From: Pseudomonas sp. MF4836
GTDB lineage: Bacteria > Pseudomonadota > Gammaproteobacteria > Pseudomonadales > Pseudomonadaceae
DNA length: 64,000 nt
Reading direction: 5' to 3'
NCBI RefSeq assembly: GCF_002018875.1
Contig: NZ_MVOL01000010.1
Coordinates: 230,032-294,031, forward strand
The position numbers and the translations under genes were made by a program. How positions within the stretch are numbered: the first letter of the stretch is position 1; every line of letters starts with the position of its first letter. Below are positions 16,244 to 24,751 of this stretch, in pieces. Below the pieces are notes generated by a model. It saw only the letters and a list, made by a program, of their open reading frames with translations. It was not told where the DNA came from and searched no databases.

Positions 16244-16517
16244 GGTGTGTACCTCGATTGTGGTGACGCCTGAGGGTGACTTTCGTCGGTGGATGAAATC
16301 TCAGCATTGCATAATTAAAATTTATGTTTTAAAAAATAATTTAAATAATGTACCTGAAAAATTCACCGACGCCAGTGGCCTGTACCCAGCAAGGGATTCA
16401 TCGCAGCGGCTGCGATGGCCTGAAATCGGACAGCAGGCCCGGGGCAGGGGGATCGCCGTCATCAGGATCAATTCCGGTCCGGGGGCATGGCGCAGGGAAG
16501 CCGAGGGGGCGCACGTT
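16244..16517. other. AT-rich divergent promoter region
   Basis: The 274 bases between the monooxygenase operon and the divergent hydrolase contain a sharply AT-rich block (about 16305-16350) of A and T runs, unlike the surrounding GC-rich DNA. It offers several possible -10 boxes on both strands, so no single promoter can be named. Similar AT-rich blocks precede alkB and the fadE-like gene. Confidence 0.5.
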
Positions 16518-17513
16518 ATGGAATGGCTTGTGGCTGTTGTGCTGCTGGGGGCGGTGAGTGTCGGGCTGTGGGTGATCAGTTTTCGCATCACCCGCCGAAT
16601 CGAGACCGCGGTGCCGATCGACGGGCGCTTTCTGGAGGTCGGTGGCGAGCGCCTGCATTACGTGGATGAAGGCAAGGGCCCGGCGCTGCTGATGATCCAC
16701 GGGCTTTCAGGTTGTGGTCGCAACCTGACCCATTCACTGTCGCCGCGGCTGCGGGAGCAGTTCCGGGTGATCACCATCGATCGCCCGGGCTCGGGCTACT
16801 CGACCCGCGGCCGGGGCGCGGCCGCCGATCTGCCGGCCCAGGCCAGCCTGATTGCCAAATTCATTCGCGCCCTGGACCTCGGACAGCCGCTGATCCTCGG
16901 CCATTCCCTGGGCGGCGCGGTGGCCCTGGCACTGGCCCAGGACCATCCGCAATCCGTGTCCGGGCTGGTACTGGTGGCGCCCTTGACCCATCCGCAGCGG
17001 ATGCTGCCCCTGGTGTTTCTGTCATTGGCGGTACGCCCGGGCTTTGTGCGGCGCTGGGTCTCGCTGACCCTGGCCACACCCCTGGCGATGCTCACGCGCC
17101 ATAGCCTGGTCAAGGCAGTGTTCGCCCCTGATGCGCCACCGGCGGATTTCGCCGAGCGCGGCGGCGGGCTGCTGGGCATGCGCCCGGACAACTTTTATGC
17201 CGCCTCCAGCGAGATTGCCCTGGTCAACCGCTCGTTGCCCAACATGCTCAAGCATTACCCGAGCCTCGACCTGCCGGTGGGGCTGGTCTATGGATCCGCC
17301 GATCAGGTACTGGATTACCGCAAGCATGGCCAGGCCATGGCAGGCCGGGTGCCGGGAATCATGATCGATATTGTCGAAGGCGCCGGGCACATGTTGCCGA
17401 TCACGGCGGTGGAGCGCGTTGCAGCCATGGTGCATCGGGTCGCAGCCCAAGCCAGGCCGCAACGGAAGGCGACGCTGCTGCATCCGCCCTTTGCCATGAA
17501 CCAGGCAGGCTAG
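16518..17513 (+). CDS. Alpha/beta hydrolase, membrane-anchored
   Basis: 331-residue hydrolase. Residues 3-22 form a hydrophobic N-terminal segment, probably a signal anchor. The fold is shown by the oxyanion region MIHGLSG (59-65), DRPGSGYS (88-95), the nucleophile elbow GHSLGG (128-133, Ser130), an Asp in YGSADQVLDY and the catalytic His in GAGHMLP. ATG 16518 is preceded by GAGGGGG at a good distance; the frame is open far upstream but runs through the AT-rich promoter block. It is divergent from the Baeyer-Villiger-type operon and 290 bases before alkB, so it may cleave the ester or lactone made there. Confidence 0.84.
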   Translation: MEWLVAVVLLGAVSVGLWVISFRITRRIETAVPIDGRFLEVGGERLHYVDEGKGPALLMIHGLSGCGRNLTHSLSPRLREQFRVITIDRPGSGYSTRGRGAAADLPAQASLIAKFIRALDLGQPLILGHSLGGAVALALAQDHPQSVSGLVLVAPLTHPQRMLPLVFLSLAVRPGFVRRWVSLTLATPLAMLTRHSLVKAVFAPDAPPADFAERGGGLLGMRPDNFYAASSEIALVNRSLPNMLKHYPSLDLPVGLVYGSADQVLDYRKHGQAMAGRVPGIMIDIVEGAGHMLPITAVERVAAMVHRVAAQARPQRKATLLHPPFAMNQAG

Positions 17514-17606
17514 GGTGGTTCGGGGTGGTTTACGCCCCGGACGGCCTTGGCGGCACGCTGCACATTCGCAGCGTTGGCAACATTCAAAATGGATCCAAGA
17601 AAATAG

Positions 17607-17646
17607 TTGACGAGCTAATGAACCCGGGCTATTTTTTTAAAAAAAT
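17607..17646 (+). promoter_or_regulatory. Candidate alkB promoter with T7A7 palindrome
   Basis: TTGACG (17607-17612), 17-base spacer, TATTTT (17630-17635) make a reasonable sigma-70 promoter. It runs into ATTTTTTTAAAAAAAT (17631-17646), a perfect palindrome at the predicted start site. The leader to alkB would be about 160 bases long and includes the direct repeat AATGTTTT. The rest of the 290-base gap shows nothing gene-like. Confidence 0.45.
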
Positions 17647-17803
17647 GTTTTGAATGTTTTTTTTGAAAGTGCAATTGAGCGATTAAAATAATGAAAATAA
17701 CGCCTTTTGACGCATCTTGTATTTCTCGCTGCACCGCTGTCCACGGCGCCTGTGCGTCGATCCTCCGTTCGCCCCGCGCGGCCCTGACCCTGCGGAGGCT
17801 GCC

Positions 17804-19081
17804 ATGAATTCCACTGTAGCAGCACCTGGCGTCTGGACTGACAGCAAGCGCCATCTGTGGTGGCTCGGCATCATGCCCCTGGCAACCCCTCTGCTTTCTG
17901 GATCCCTGGCGATTGTCAGCGGCGTGCAGGAACTGTGGTGGGTGGGCGTGTTGGTGATCTTCGGCCTGATCCCGCTGATCGACGGCCTGCTCGGCGAAGA
18001 CGTCAGTAACCCACCGGAGTCGGCCGTCGGCGGCCTGGAAGCACAAAGCTATTACCGCTGGATCGTCTACACCGGGGTGCTGTTGGTGATTTCCTCAGTG
18101 GTGATCACCGGCTGGCTGGCGGCGGGGGGCATCGATTGGATCATCGCCGGGGGCCTGTTGCAGGCCACGGCGTCACTGGCACCGGACAGCTTCCTGGCCA
18201 GCGCGGCGGGTTACCTCACCGAGCGCGTGCAGGTCCATGGCGCGGTCAGCTGGTTCACCTACCTGGGCATGGCCATGTCCACCGGCGCCGCCACCGGCAT
18301 CGCCATCAACACGGCCCATGAGCTGGGGCACAAGCCGCGTCTGCTGGAGGTGGTGCTGGCCAAGATCACCCTGGCGCCGACCTTCTACGGCCACTTCTAT
18401 ACCGAACATAACCGGGGGCATCACGTGCGGGTCGCCACCCCCGAAGATCCGGCCAGTTCGCGCCTGGGGGAGAGCTTCTGGTCCTTCCTGCCGCGCTCGG
18501 TATGGTTCAGTGCCCGCTCGGCCTGGCACCTGGAACGGGAACGCCTGAGCAAGCAGGGCCTATCGGTGTGGCACTGGAAGAACGGCGTGCTCAGTGCCTG
18601 GTGCTACAGCCTGGTGTTGTGGGGCGCGATGATCGCCTGGCTGGGGTGGGCGGTGCTGCCATTCCTGATTATCCAGGGCATCTACGGCTTCTCGCTGTTG
18701 GAAGTGGTCAACTATGTCGAGCATTACGGCCTGCAACGCCAGAAGTTGCCCAACGGTCGTTATGAGCGCTGTTCGCCGCGCCACTCCTGGAACAGCAATC
18801 GGATTGTCACCAACATCTTTCTGTTCCAACTCCAGCGCCACTCCGATCACCACGCCAACCCGACCCGCAGTTACCAATCCCTGCGCCACTTCGATGAGTC
18901 GCCGCAACTGCCCTATGGCTACGCGAGCATGATCGTCTGGGCCTACGTGCCTTACCTGTGGCGCCGGCGCATGGATCATCGGGTGCTCAAGCACTACGGC
19001 GGCGATGTGCTGCTGGCCAATATCCAGCCCTCCAAACGCTCGAAAATACTCGCCAGGTACGGCAACAGCAGCACCTTTTAA
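17804..19081 (+). CDS. alkB: Alkane 1-monooxygenase (AlkB)
   Basis: 425-residue integral-membrane non-heme diiron hydroxylase that converts n-alkanes to 1-alkanols using rubredoxin-delivered electrons. All diagnostic histidine boxes are present: HELGH (172-176), EHNRGHH (201-207), the AlkB signature NYVEHYG (303-309) and HSDHH (346-350). About six hydrophobic segments surround them. GGAGG precedes ATG 17804. No rubredoxin or rubredoxin reductase gene is visible nearby, so these must be encoded elsewhere. Downstream lie two Pra-like exported proteins, a FadL channel and a beta-oxidation set, which support a true alkane-growth role. Chain-length range cannot be read from the sequence. Confidence 0.95.
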   Translation: MNSTVAAPGVWTDSKRHLWWLGIMPLATPLLSGSLAIVSGVQELWWVGVLVIFGLIPLIDGLLGEDVSNPPESAVGGLEAQSYYRWIVYTGVLLVISSVVITGWLAAGGIDWIIAGGLLQATASLAPDSFLASAAGYLTERVQVHGAVSWFTYLGMAMSTGAATGIAINTAHELGHKPRLLEVVLAKITLAPTFYGHFYTEHNRGHHVRVATPEDPASSRLGESFWSFLPRSVWFSARSAWHLERERLSKQGLSVWHWKNGVLSAWCYSLVLWGAMIAWLGWAVLPFLIIQGIYGFSLLEVVNYVEHYGLQRQKLPNGRYERCSPRHSWNSNRIVTNIFLFQLQRHSDHHANPTRSYQSLRHFDESPQLPYGYASMIVWAYVPYLWRRRMDHRVLKHYGGDVLLANIQPSKRSKILARYGNSSTF

Positions 19082-19225
19082 GTGAATTGAACGGTTGTTA
19101 CGGACACTCGGGATCAACGTATCGCGCAGGTTTTCATCGCCCCGGATTCGTCGATTTCGAGCGCCCTGAAGTTTGAAGAAAGTGGCTTGCCCTCAACAAC
19201 AATAAATAAAGGGAAGGACCTCATC

Positions 19226-19717
19226 ATGCTGATCACCGCCAAATTGGCTGCCCCTCTGGTACTGGCCGCGTTCGGCCTGGTTGCCTACAGCCAGGCGCAA
19301 GCCGCGCGGATCGAACCCGCCGGCAGCGATTTCACGGCCAAGGGCCCCATCAGTTTCGCTAAAAGCATCATCAACGCCGATTGCACCATTGAAGTCAGCG
19401 GCAAGGTCAGCCCCGACGGCGCCTTTGCCAGCGTGGAGAAGGTCGGCTTCAGCGGCGGTTTCAAGTGCGGCCAGGTCGAGGCCACCCATCTGCCCTGGAA
19501 GCTGGTGGCCAAGGATGAGACCAGCGGCGCCATGTCCGGGATCCAGGTCACCGTCAATGCGCCCCTGGTGGGCGGCGATTGCGGCCCGACCACCGCCGAA
19601 GGCAGCTGGAACAACAGCAGCGGCAAGCTCCAGGCGTCCCAGGTGGCGCTGGACGGCGGCTGCACCATCAAGACCGTGTCGATCCAGATGCCGCCGACCT
19701 TTCGCGTCGTGCCCTGA
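19226..19717 (+). CDS. Exported Pra-like protein (alkane oxidation activator family), first copy
   Basis: 163-residue protein with a Sec signal peptide ending near SQAQA (about residue 25). The mature part is beta-rich with four cysteines in contexts ADCTIEV, FKCGQV, GDCGPT and GGCTIK. The same four-Cys order (C-T/G-I, C, C-G-P, C-T-I) occurs in the next gene, so the two are paralogs, probably each with two disulfides. The family is related to PraA/PraB of Pseudomonas aeruginosa, an extracellular protein reported to stimulate hexadecane use. AAGGA supports ATG 19226. Position right after alkB agrees. The mechanism is unknown, and assignment to A or B is not safe. Confidence 0.7.
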   Translation: MLITAKLAAPLVLAAFGLVAYSQAQAARIEPAGSDFTAKGPISFAKSIINADCTIEVSGKVSPDGAFASVEKVGFSGGFKCGQVEATHLPWKLVAKDETSGAMSGIQVTVNAPLVGGDCGPTTAEGSWNNSSGKLQASQVALDGGCTIKTVSIQMPPTFRVVP

Positions 19718-19846
19718 ACACTGACCCACAGAATTTGAGATTTGGCTGAAAGGGAAGCTCGGTCGCTGTCGTTGTACTCCGTGTTGTCTCACCCGAGGCC
19801 ATTAACCCGGCGAAATGAATCGCCATACATGTGAGGAAAAATAACA

Positions 19847-20374
19847 ATGAAAGGCATCAAAACCCTCGTTTCTGCTGCTGCTATCGCTGTTTGCCTGGGC
19901 GCTGCATCCATGGCCAGTGCCGCGAGCATCATCATCAAGGATCCAGACGCTCCAACCGGTCCGGTGGACGGTCCATTCTCGACTTCGGCCGGGCAGATCG
20001 TGGTCAAGTCGCCATCGTCGCTGCAAGCCCCTGTCACCTGCGGCATCACCTTTACCGGCAACGTGTCGGGCGGGATTGCCACCATCAACGGCGCGAGCCT
20101 GACCGGTGGCGGCCTCTGTGCATTGCCTGTGCTGAAAAACATTCCGTCGCCGGGCTGGGTGCTGACTGCCTCGTCGCTGACCAACGGCACCGTGACCAAC
20201 GTGGGTTACACCATCGCGTCGTTCCCTTCCACCAACTGCGGGCCTAACACCATCGCGGTGACCTGGAATGAGAGCACCAAGACCCTTTCCGGAAGCAATA
20301 TCGGCCTGACCGGCAACTGCACAATCGTGTCGCTGTCGGCCACTGCGCCGAAGTTGAGTGTCACCAACCCGTAA
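19847..20374 (+). CDS. praB: Exported Pra-like protein (alkane oxidation activator PraB-like), second copy
   Basis: 175-residue protein with a signal peptide ending near SMASA (about residue 24), followed by a low-complexity start (DPDAPTGPVDGPF) and a beta-rich domain. Cysteines are in VTCGIT, GLCALP, TNCGPN and GNCTIV, parallel to those of the preceding gene. Residues such as FTGNVSGG and the LTGGGLCA stretch look closest to PraB-type proteins. AGGA lies 9 bases before ATG 19847. A strong hairpin follows the gene. It is presumably secreted or periplasmic and helps access to, or emulsification of, long-chain alkanes; the symbol is tentative. Confidence 0.72.
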   Translation: MKGIKTLVSAAAIAVCLGAASMASAASIIIKDPDAPTGPVDGPFSTSAGQIVVKSPSSLQAPVTCGITFTGNVSGGIATINGASLTGGGLCALPVLKNIPSPGWVLTASSLTNGTVTNVGYTIASFPSTNCGPNTIAVTWNESTKTLSGSNIGLTGNCTIVSLSATAPKLSVTNP

Positions 20375-20400
20375 GCATTCGATTGATCAATGTTGCAAGG

Positions 20401-20424
20401 CAAACGCCCGTAACCGGGCGTTTG
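20401..20424 (+). terminator. Hairpin after the Pra-like genes
   Basis: CAAACGCCCG-TAAC-CGGGCGTTTG is a perfect 10-bp stem with a 4-base loop, 27 bases after the praB-like stop. Only a short T stretch lies in the stem end, so it may act as a partial terminator or mRNA-stability element before fadL. Confidence 0.6.
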
Positions 20425-20468
20425 TCCAGGTCGGATAAGCAGTGCTCAAGAATAATAAGGAGTGGGGC

Positions 20469-21893
20469 ATGAATAATAAGAAACAACAGGCACAGGCGCT
20501 TTTGGGGCTGGCCTTGGTAGCGGGTTGCATGGCAGTCGGCAGTCAGGCTCAGGCCGGCGGCTTTTCTACCCCCACTTACGGTGCACCGGGATGGGGTCGC
20601 GCCTTCGGCGGCGGCTCCCTGTTCAAGAATGACCCCAGTGCCGCCTTCAACAACCCGGCGGCCATGGCGTTCATCGACCACAACGTGGCGCAGATGACGG
20701 TGGACTACGCGCGGATCAATCTCAAATACAAAGGCGATGCCTACGACTATCTAGGCAACCCGGCATCCACTGCGCCGGTAGACGACTTTGGCAACTCGAC
20801 GCCTCTCTCGGGTGACGGCGGCGAGGGCGGGTTTACGGCCTGGCTGCCGACGGGCTTCCTGGTGATGCCAATCAACGATCGCTTTGCGTTCGGTCTCAGC
20901 CAGGTTGTGCCGCTGGGTATGCGCAGCACCTGGGATGAAGGCTGGAAGGGCCGCGACTTCGCGGTCGACACCAAAATCGAGACGGTGGGTTTGACCGGGT
21001 CCTTGTCATTCAAGGTCAACGATCAGTTCTCCCTCGGCCTGGGCGCCATCGTCCAGCACAGCAAGGGCTTCGTCAGCCAGAACCTCAACGTCTCTGGCGC
21101 GGCGGGGATGTCGATTCTGCCCGGGGCACCTTCCGGCGTGGGCGCCAACCTGATGCGAGTCAAGGTGGACAACACCTCGGTTGGCTGGTTTACCGGCGTT
21201 ACCTGGAAGCCCACCGAGCAAGACACCCTCGGCCTGAATTACCACGCCAAGATCAAGAACAAGATGGAGGGTAAGTACAACATCCGAGCCGATGCGATCG
21301 GCCGCAGCTTCATGACCGATACCGACAACAACGGCAACACGCTGATCGAGCTGGCCTATCCGGGGCTCAAGTTGTATCCGGACGGTGCCAATGCCGAAAC
21401 CCAGCTGGATGTACCGGCTACCGCCGGCCTGGACTGGGTGCACGTGTTCAACGATCGCCTGACCCTGGGCGCCAGTGCGACCTGGACCCAGTGGTCGTCG
21501 TTCAAGGACCTGACGCTCAAGTCCAACGGCGCCACCATCATCGCGATCCCCTACAACTACAAAGACAGCATGATGTACTCCCTGGGGGGCGACTACCGGT
21601 TCACCGACCAACTGACCTTGCGTGCCGGTGTGGCATTCGATGAGACCCCGACCCGCAATTCTACCCGCGACCCACGTATTCCCGACAACGATCGCTGGTT
21701 CACGTCCCTGGGGTTTGGTTATGACATCAAGGCGATTCCGGGGCTGGTGATCGATGGCGCGTACTCGCGGCAATTCGTCAAGGAAGCCCGGATCAAAACC
21801 GTGAATCAGGACCGCCTTGGCGGCTCGCGGCTCGACGGCAAGGTGGACGCGAAGGGTGAAGTGGTCAGCGTGTCTGCCACCTACAACTTCTGA
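20469..21893 (+). CDS. fadL: FadL-family outer-membrane hydrocarbon/fatty-acid channel
   Basis: 474-residue outer-membrane protein of the FadL/TodX family, which passes hydrophobic molecules into the outer leaflet and periplasm. A signal peptide ends near SQAQA (about residue 27). The N-terminal hatch segment starts GGFSTPTYGAPGWGRAFGGG and includes the NDPSAAFNNPAAMAF motif, a strong FadL signature; the barrel ends in VSATYNF with C-terminal Phe. AAGGAG precedes ATG 20469. Neighbouring alkB and the fadE-fadD run suggest uptake of alkanes or long-chain fatty acids. The symbol denotes the family; the gene may be one of several paralogs. Confidence 0.9.
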   Translation: MNNKKQQAQALLGLALVAGCMAVGSQAQAGGFSTPTYGAPGWGRAFGGGSLFKNDPSAAFNNPAAMAFIDHNVAQMTVDYARINLKYKGDAYDYLGNPASTAPVDDFGNSTPLSGDGGEGGFTAWLPTGFLVMPINDRFAFGLSQVVPLGMRSTWDEGWKGRDFAVDTKIETVGLTGSLSFKVNDQFSLGLGAIVQHSKGFVSQNLNVSGAAGMSILPGAPSGVGANLMRVKVDNTSVGWFTGVTWKPTEQDTLGLNYHAKIKNKMEGKYNIRADAIGRSFMTDTDNNGNTLIELAYPGLKLYPDGANAETQLDVPATAGLDWVHVFNDRLTLGASATWTQWSSFKDLTLKSNGATIIAIPYNYKDSMMYSLGGDYRFTDQLTLRAGVAFDETPTRNSTRDPRIPDNDRWFTSLGFGYDIKAIPGLVIDGAYSRQFVKEARIKTVNQDRLGGSRLDGKVDAKGEVVSVSATYNF

Positions 21894-22171
21894 TCGCCAC
21901 TCTCTGATCCACCCCGGTGCATGGGCATGCGGCGGTACAGGGTTGCCTGTATTGCCGTAGCCTGAAAAGGCACTGGCGACCCATTTCTGATCAACTCTTT
22001 GCAAGCCCGAGGCTGACGTTGTTCGGCCGTTATCATTTCGCCAAAACACTAAATAAATATTTAAAAATAAAATTTGAAACGTCTATCTATCCTTTGTAGG
22101 GTGATCTTCGAGAAGCCGGCACAACGCCCAGGTTTCCACGGGTTGTCTGCACGAACCAAGAGAGGTATTCC
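21894..22171 (+). other. Intergenic region with hairpin and AT-rich promoter block
   Basis: After fadL a stem GGCGGTACAGG-GTTG-CCTGTATTGCC (21931-21956, two G-U pairs) probably ends or slows transcription. A second part (about 22045-22095) is AT-rich, with TAAATAAATATTTAAAAATA-type sequence, and likely carries the promoter of the following five-gene operon. No small open frame here looks real. Confidence 0.5.
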
Positions 22172-24721
22172 ATGATTGTCTGGTTATTGGTGGGACTCGC
22201 TGCGGCGCTCACACTGGCCTATCGGCAGGCGGCTGCGGCCATGTGGCTGGGTGCTGGCCTGGTCTGGCTGGCGGCCGGTTATCTGTTTGACCTGGCGGCT
22301 TCGCTGGGCCTGATCCTGGGGGCGCTGCTGGTGGTCGTGCCGGCGGCGATCCTCAGCCTCAAACCCCTGCGCCGCACCCTGCTGACGCGCAAGGCCCTGG
22401 GCCTGTTCCGGCAGATCATGCCGGCGATGTCCGAGACCGAGCGTGCGGCCATCGAGTCCGGCAGTGTCTGGTGGGATGCCGAGCTGTTCAGCGGTACGCC
22501 GCGCTGGGAGCGCCTGCTGCAGGCCGCACCGGCGGCGCTGAGTGTCGAGGAGCAGGCGTTCCTCGACACCGAAGTGGAGAAGCTGTGCGACATCGCCAAC
22601 GACTGGGAGACCACCCAGATCTGGCAGGACCTGTCGCCCCAGGCCTGGCAATACACCAAGGACGCCGGCTTCCTGGGGATGATCATTCCCAAGCAATACG
22701 GCGGCAAGGGCTTCTCCCATTACGCCCATTCCCAGGTGGTGATGAAGCTTTCGACCCGTTGCTCGGCGGCGGCGATCTCGGTGATGGTGCCCAACTCCCT
22801 GGGCCCCGCCGAATTGCTGCTGCACTACGGCACCGAAGCCCAGCGCCAGCACTACCTGCCGCGCCTGGCCCGGGGCGAAGACATCCCGTGCTTTGCCCTG
22901 ACCAGCCCCTACGCCGGTTCCGATGCCGGGGCGATTCCCGATCTGGGGATCGTCTGCAAGGGCCTGCATGAAGGCCAGGAAGTCCTGGGTTTCAGCGTCA
23001 CCTGGGACAAGCGCTACATCACCCTGGGACCGATTGCCACGGTGCTGGGCCTGGCCTTCCGCGCCGAAGACCCGGACGGCCTGCTGGGCAAGAAGGGCAG
23101 CCTGGGCATTACCTGCGCGCTGATCCCTACCAGTCACCCCGGGGTGCAGAGCGGGCGTCGGCACTGGCCGTTGAACGCGGTGTTCCAGAACGGCCCGACC
23201 CAGGGCAAGGATGTGTTTATCCCCCTGGAATGGGTGATCGGCGGCGCCGACCAGGTCGGCAACGGCTGGCGCATGTTGATGGAGTGCCTGGCGGCCGGGC
23301 GGGCGATTTCCCTGCCATCGGCCAACGTCGGCCTGGGCAAGGTCGCGGTGCGCGGCACCACCGCCTATGCGGCGATGCGCAAGCAGTTCGGCCTGCCCAT
23401 CGGCAAGTTCGAAGGGGTGCAGGCGCCGCTGGCACGCATGGCCGGGCATCTGTATGCCTGCGATGCGGTGCGCAAGGTCTCGGTGGCGTCCCTGGATGCC
23501 GGGGAAAAACCCTCGGTGATCTCGGCCATCGCCAAGTACCACGTCACTGAGCGCGCACGAATCATCGTCAACGACGGTATGGACATCGTCGCCGGCAAGG
23601 GCATTTGCATGGGGCCCAATAACTTCCTGGCCCGCGCCTACCAGCAGAGCCCGATTGCGATCACCGTGGAAGGCGCGAACATCATGACCCGCTGCTTGAT
23701 CATCTATGGCCAGGGCCTGATCCGTTGCCATCCCTATGTGTTCCGTGAAATGGAAGCTGCCCGGGATCCCGGTCGCCAAGGGCTGGAAGCCTTCGACAGC
23801 GCGATGTTCGGCCACATCAGCTTCTTTATCGCCAACAGCGTGCGCGCCGGTGTGCACGGCTTGACCGGCGGGCGCCTGCTCAAGGCACCGGGCAATACCG
23901 ACAAGGCCCTGGCCCCTTACTACCGGCAGATCAATCGGCTGTCGGTGGTGCTGGCCCTGGCCTCGGATATTTCCATGGGCGTGCTGGGTGGCGCCCTCAA
24001 GCGCAAGGAAAGCATCACCGGCCGCCTGGGGGACATTCTTTCCCAGTTGTACATCTTGTCCTGCGTCTTGAAGCGCTTCGAGGACGATGGCCGGCCCCAG
24101 GCCGACCTGCCGCTGGTGCATTGGGCGGCCCAGGATGCCTTGCTCCGGGCCCATGAAGCCCTGGCCGAGGTGCTCGACAATTACCCGTCCAAGGCTGCGG
24201 CCCGGGTGATTAGGGGCTTGAGCTTTCCGTTGGGGATTCCCCAGCGCAAACCGTCTGACCGGCTGCTGGCCCAGGTTGCCGAGCTGGTGCAGATCCCGGG
24301 GGCAACCCGCGACCGCCTGCTGGCCGACTCCTACATTCCCCAGGCCGATATCGACAAGCTGGCCTACGGCGAACTGGCGTTCCGCTTGCAACCCCAAGTC
24401 GACCTGATCGAGGCCCGGCTCAAGCCGCTGATCAAGCAGGGCAGCCTGGCGCCGCTGCCGATCTCCCGTGAGGCGTTTGTCATCTGGCGTGCCAAGGCCC
24501 TGGAGGCGCAACTGATCAGCAGCGACGAGGACGAACTGCTCGGGCGCTATGTCGAGTACGGCGACCATGCGATCCAGGTCGATGACTTCCCGCAGGACTT
24601 CGGTCTGCTCGAAGCCTTGCAGCAGCGCCAGGCGCACTTCGACCAGGCCGGCAAGGCCACGTCCCGGCGTCGGGTGGCCAGCAGTGAAGATTCGGCGGTG
24701 TCGAGCGACGCGCTCTCTTGA
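22172..24721 (+). CDS. fadE: FadE-type acyl-CoA dehydrogenase
   Basis: 849-residue membrane-linked acyl-CoA dehydrogenase, first step of beta-oxidation (acyl-CoA to trans-2-enoyl-CoA). Two or three hydrophobic segments occupy residues 1-65, as in E. coli FadE (about 814 residues). The central flavoprotein shows GFLGMIIPKQYGGKGFSHYAHS, CFALTSPYAGSDAGAIPD and the GKGICMGPNNFLARAYQ region, with a FadE-specific C-terminal domain (about 560-849). The ribosome site AGAGAGG precedes ATG 22172. It leads a run of five co-directional beta-oxidation genes. Residues about 835-849 are a Ser-rich tail. Confidence 0.92.
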   Translation: MIVWLLVGLAAALTLAYRQAAAAMWLGAGLVWLAAGYLFDLAASLGLILGALLVVVPAAILSLKPLRRTLLTRKALGLFRQIMPAMSETERAAIESGSVWWDAELFSGTPRWERLLQAAPAALSVEEQAFLDTEVEKLCDIANDWETTQIWQDLSPQAWQYTKDAGFLGMIIPKQYGGKGFSHYAHSQVVMKLSTRCSAAAISVMVPNSLGPAELLLHYGTEAQRQHYLPRLARGEDIPCFALTSPYAGSDAGAIPDLGIVCKGLHEGQEVLGFSVTWDKRYITLGPIATVLGLAFRAEDPDGLLGKKGSLGITCALIPTSHPGVQSGRRHWPLNAVFQNGPTQGKDVFIPLEWVIGGADQVGNGWRMLMECLAAGRAISLPSANVGLGKVAVRGTTAYAAMRKQFGLPIGKFEGVQAPLARMAGHLYACDAVRKVSVASLDAGEKPSVISAIAKYHVTERARIIVNDGMDIVAGKGICMGPNNFLARAYQQSPIAITVEGANIMTRCLIIYGQGLIRCHPYVFREMEAARDPGRQGLEAFDSAMFGHISFFIANSVRAGVHGLTGGRLLKAPGNTDKALAPYYRQINRLSVVLALASDISMGVLGGALKRKESITGRLGDILSQLYILSCVLKRFEDDGRPQADLPLVHWAAQDALLRAHEALAEVLDNYPSKAAARVIRGLSFPLGIPQRKPSDRLLAQVAELVQIPGATRDRLLADSYIPQADIDKLAYGELAFRLQPQVDLIEARLKPLIKQGSLAPLPISREAFVIWRAKALEAQLISSDEDELLGRYVEYGDHAIQVDDFPQDFGLLEALQQRQAHFDQAGKATSRRRVASSEDSAVSSDALS

Positions 24722-24751
24722 GGTTTTTCGGCTTTTTAACGGGGTTTCTCC

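Noticed and set aside
17548..17563. TGGCGGCACGCTGCAC as sigma-54 promoter of alkB
   Set aside because: GG and GC are 9, not 10, bases apart and the -12 box is poor; a sigma-70-like promoter follows at 17607.
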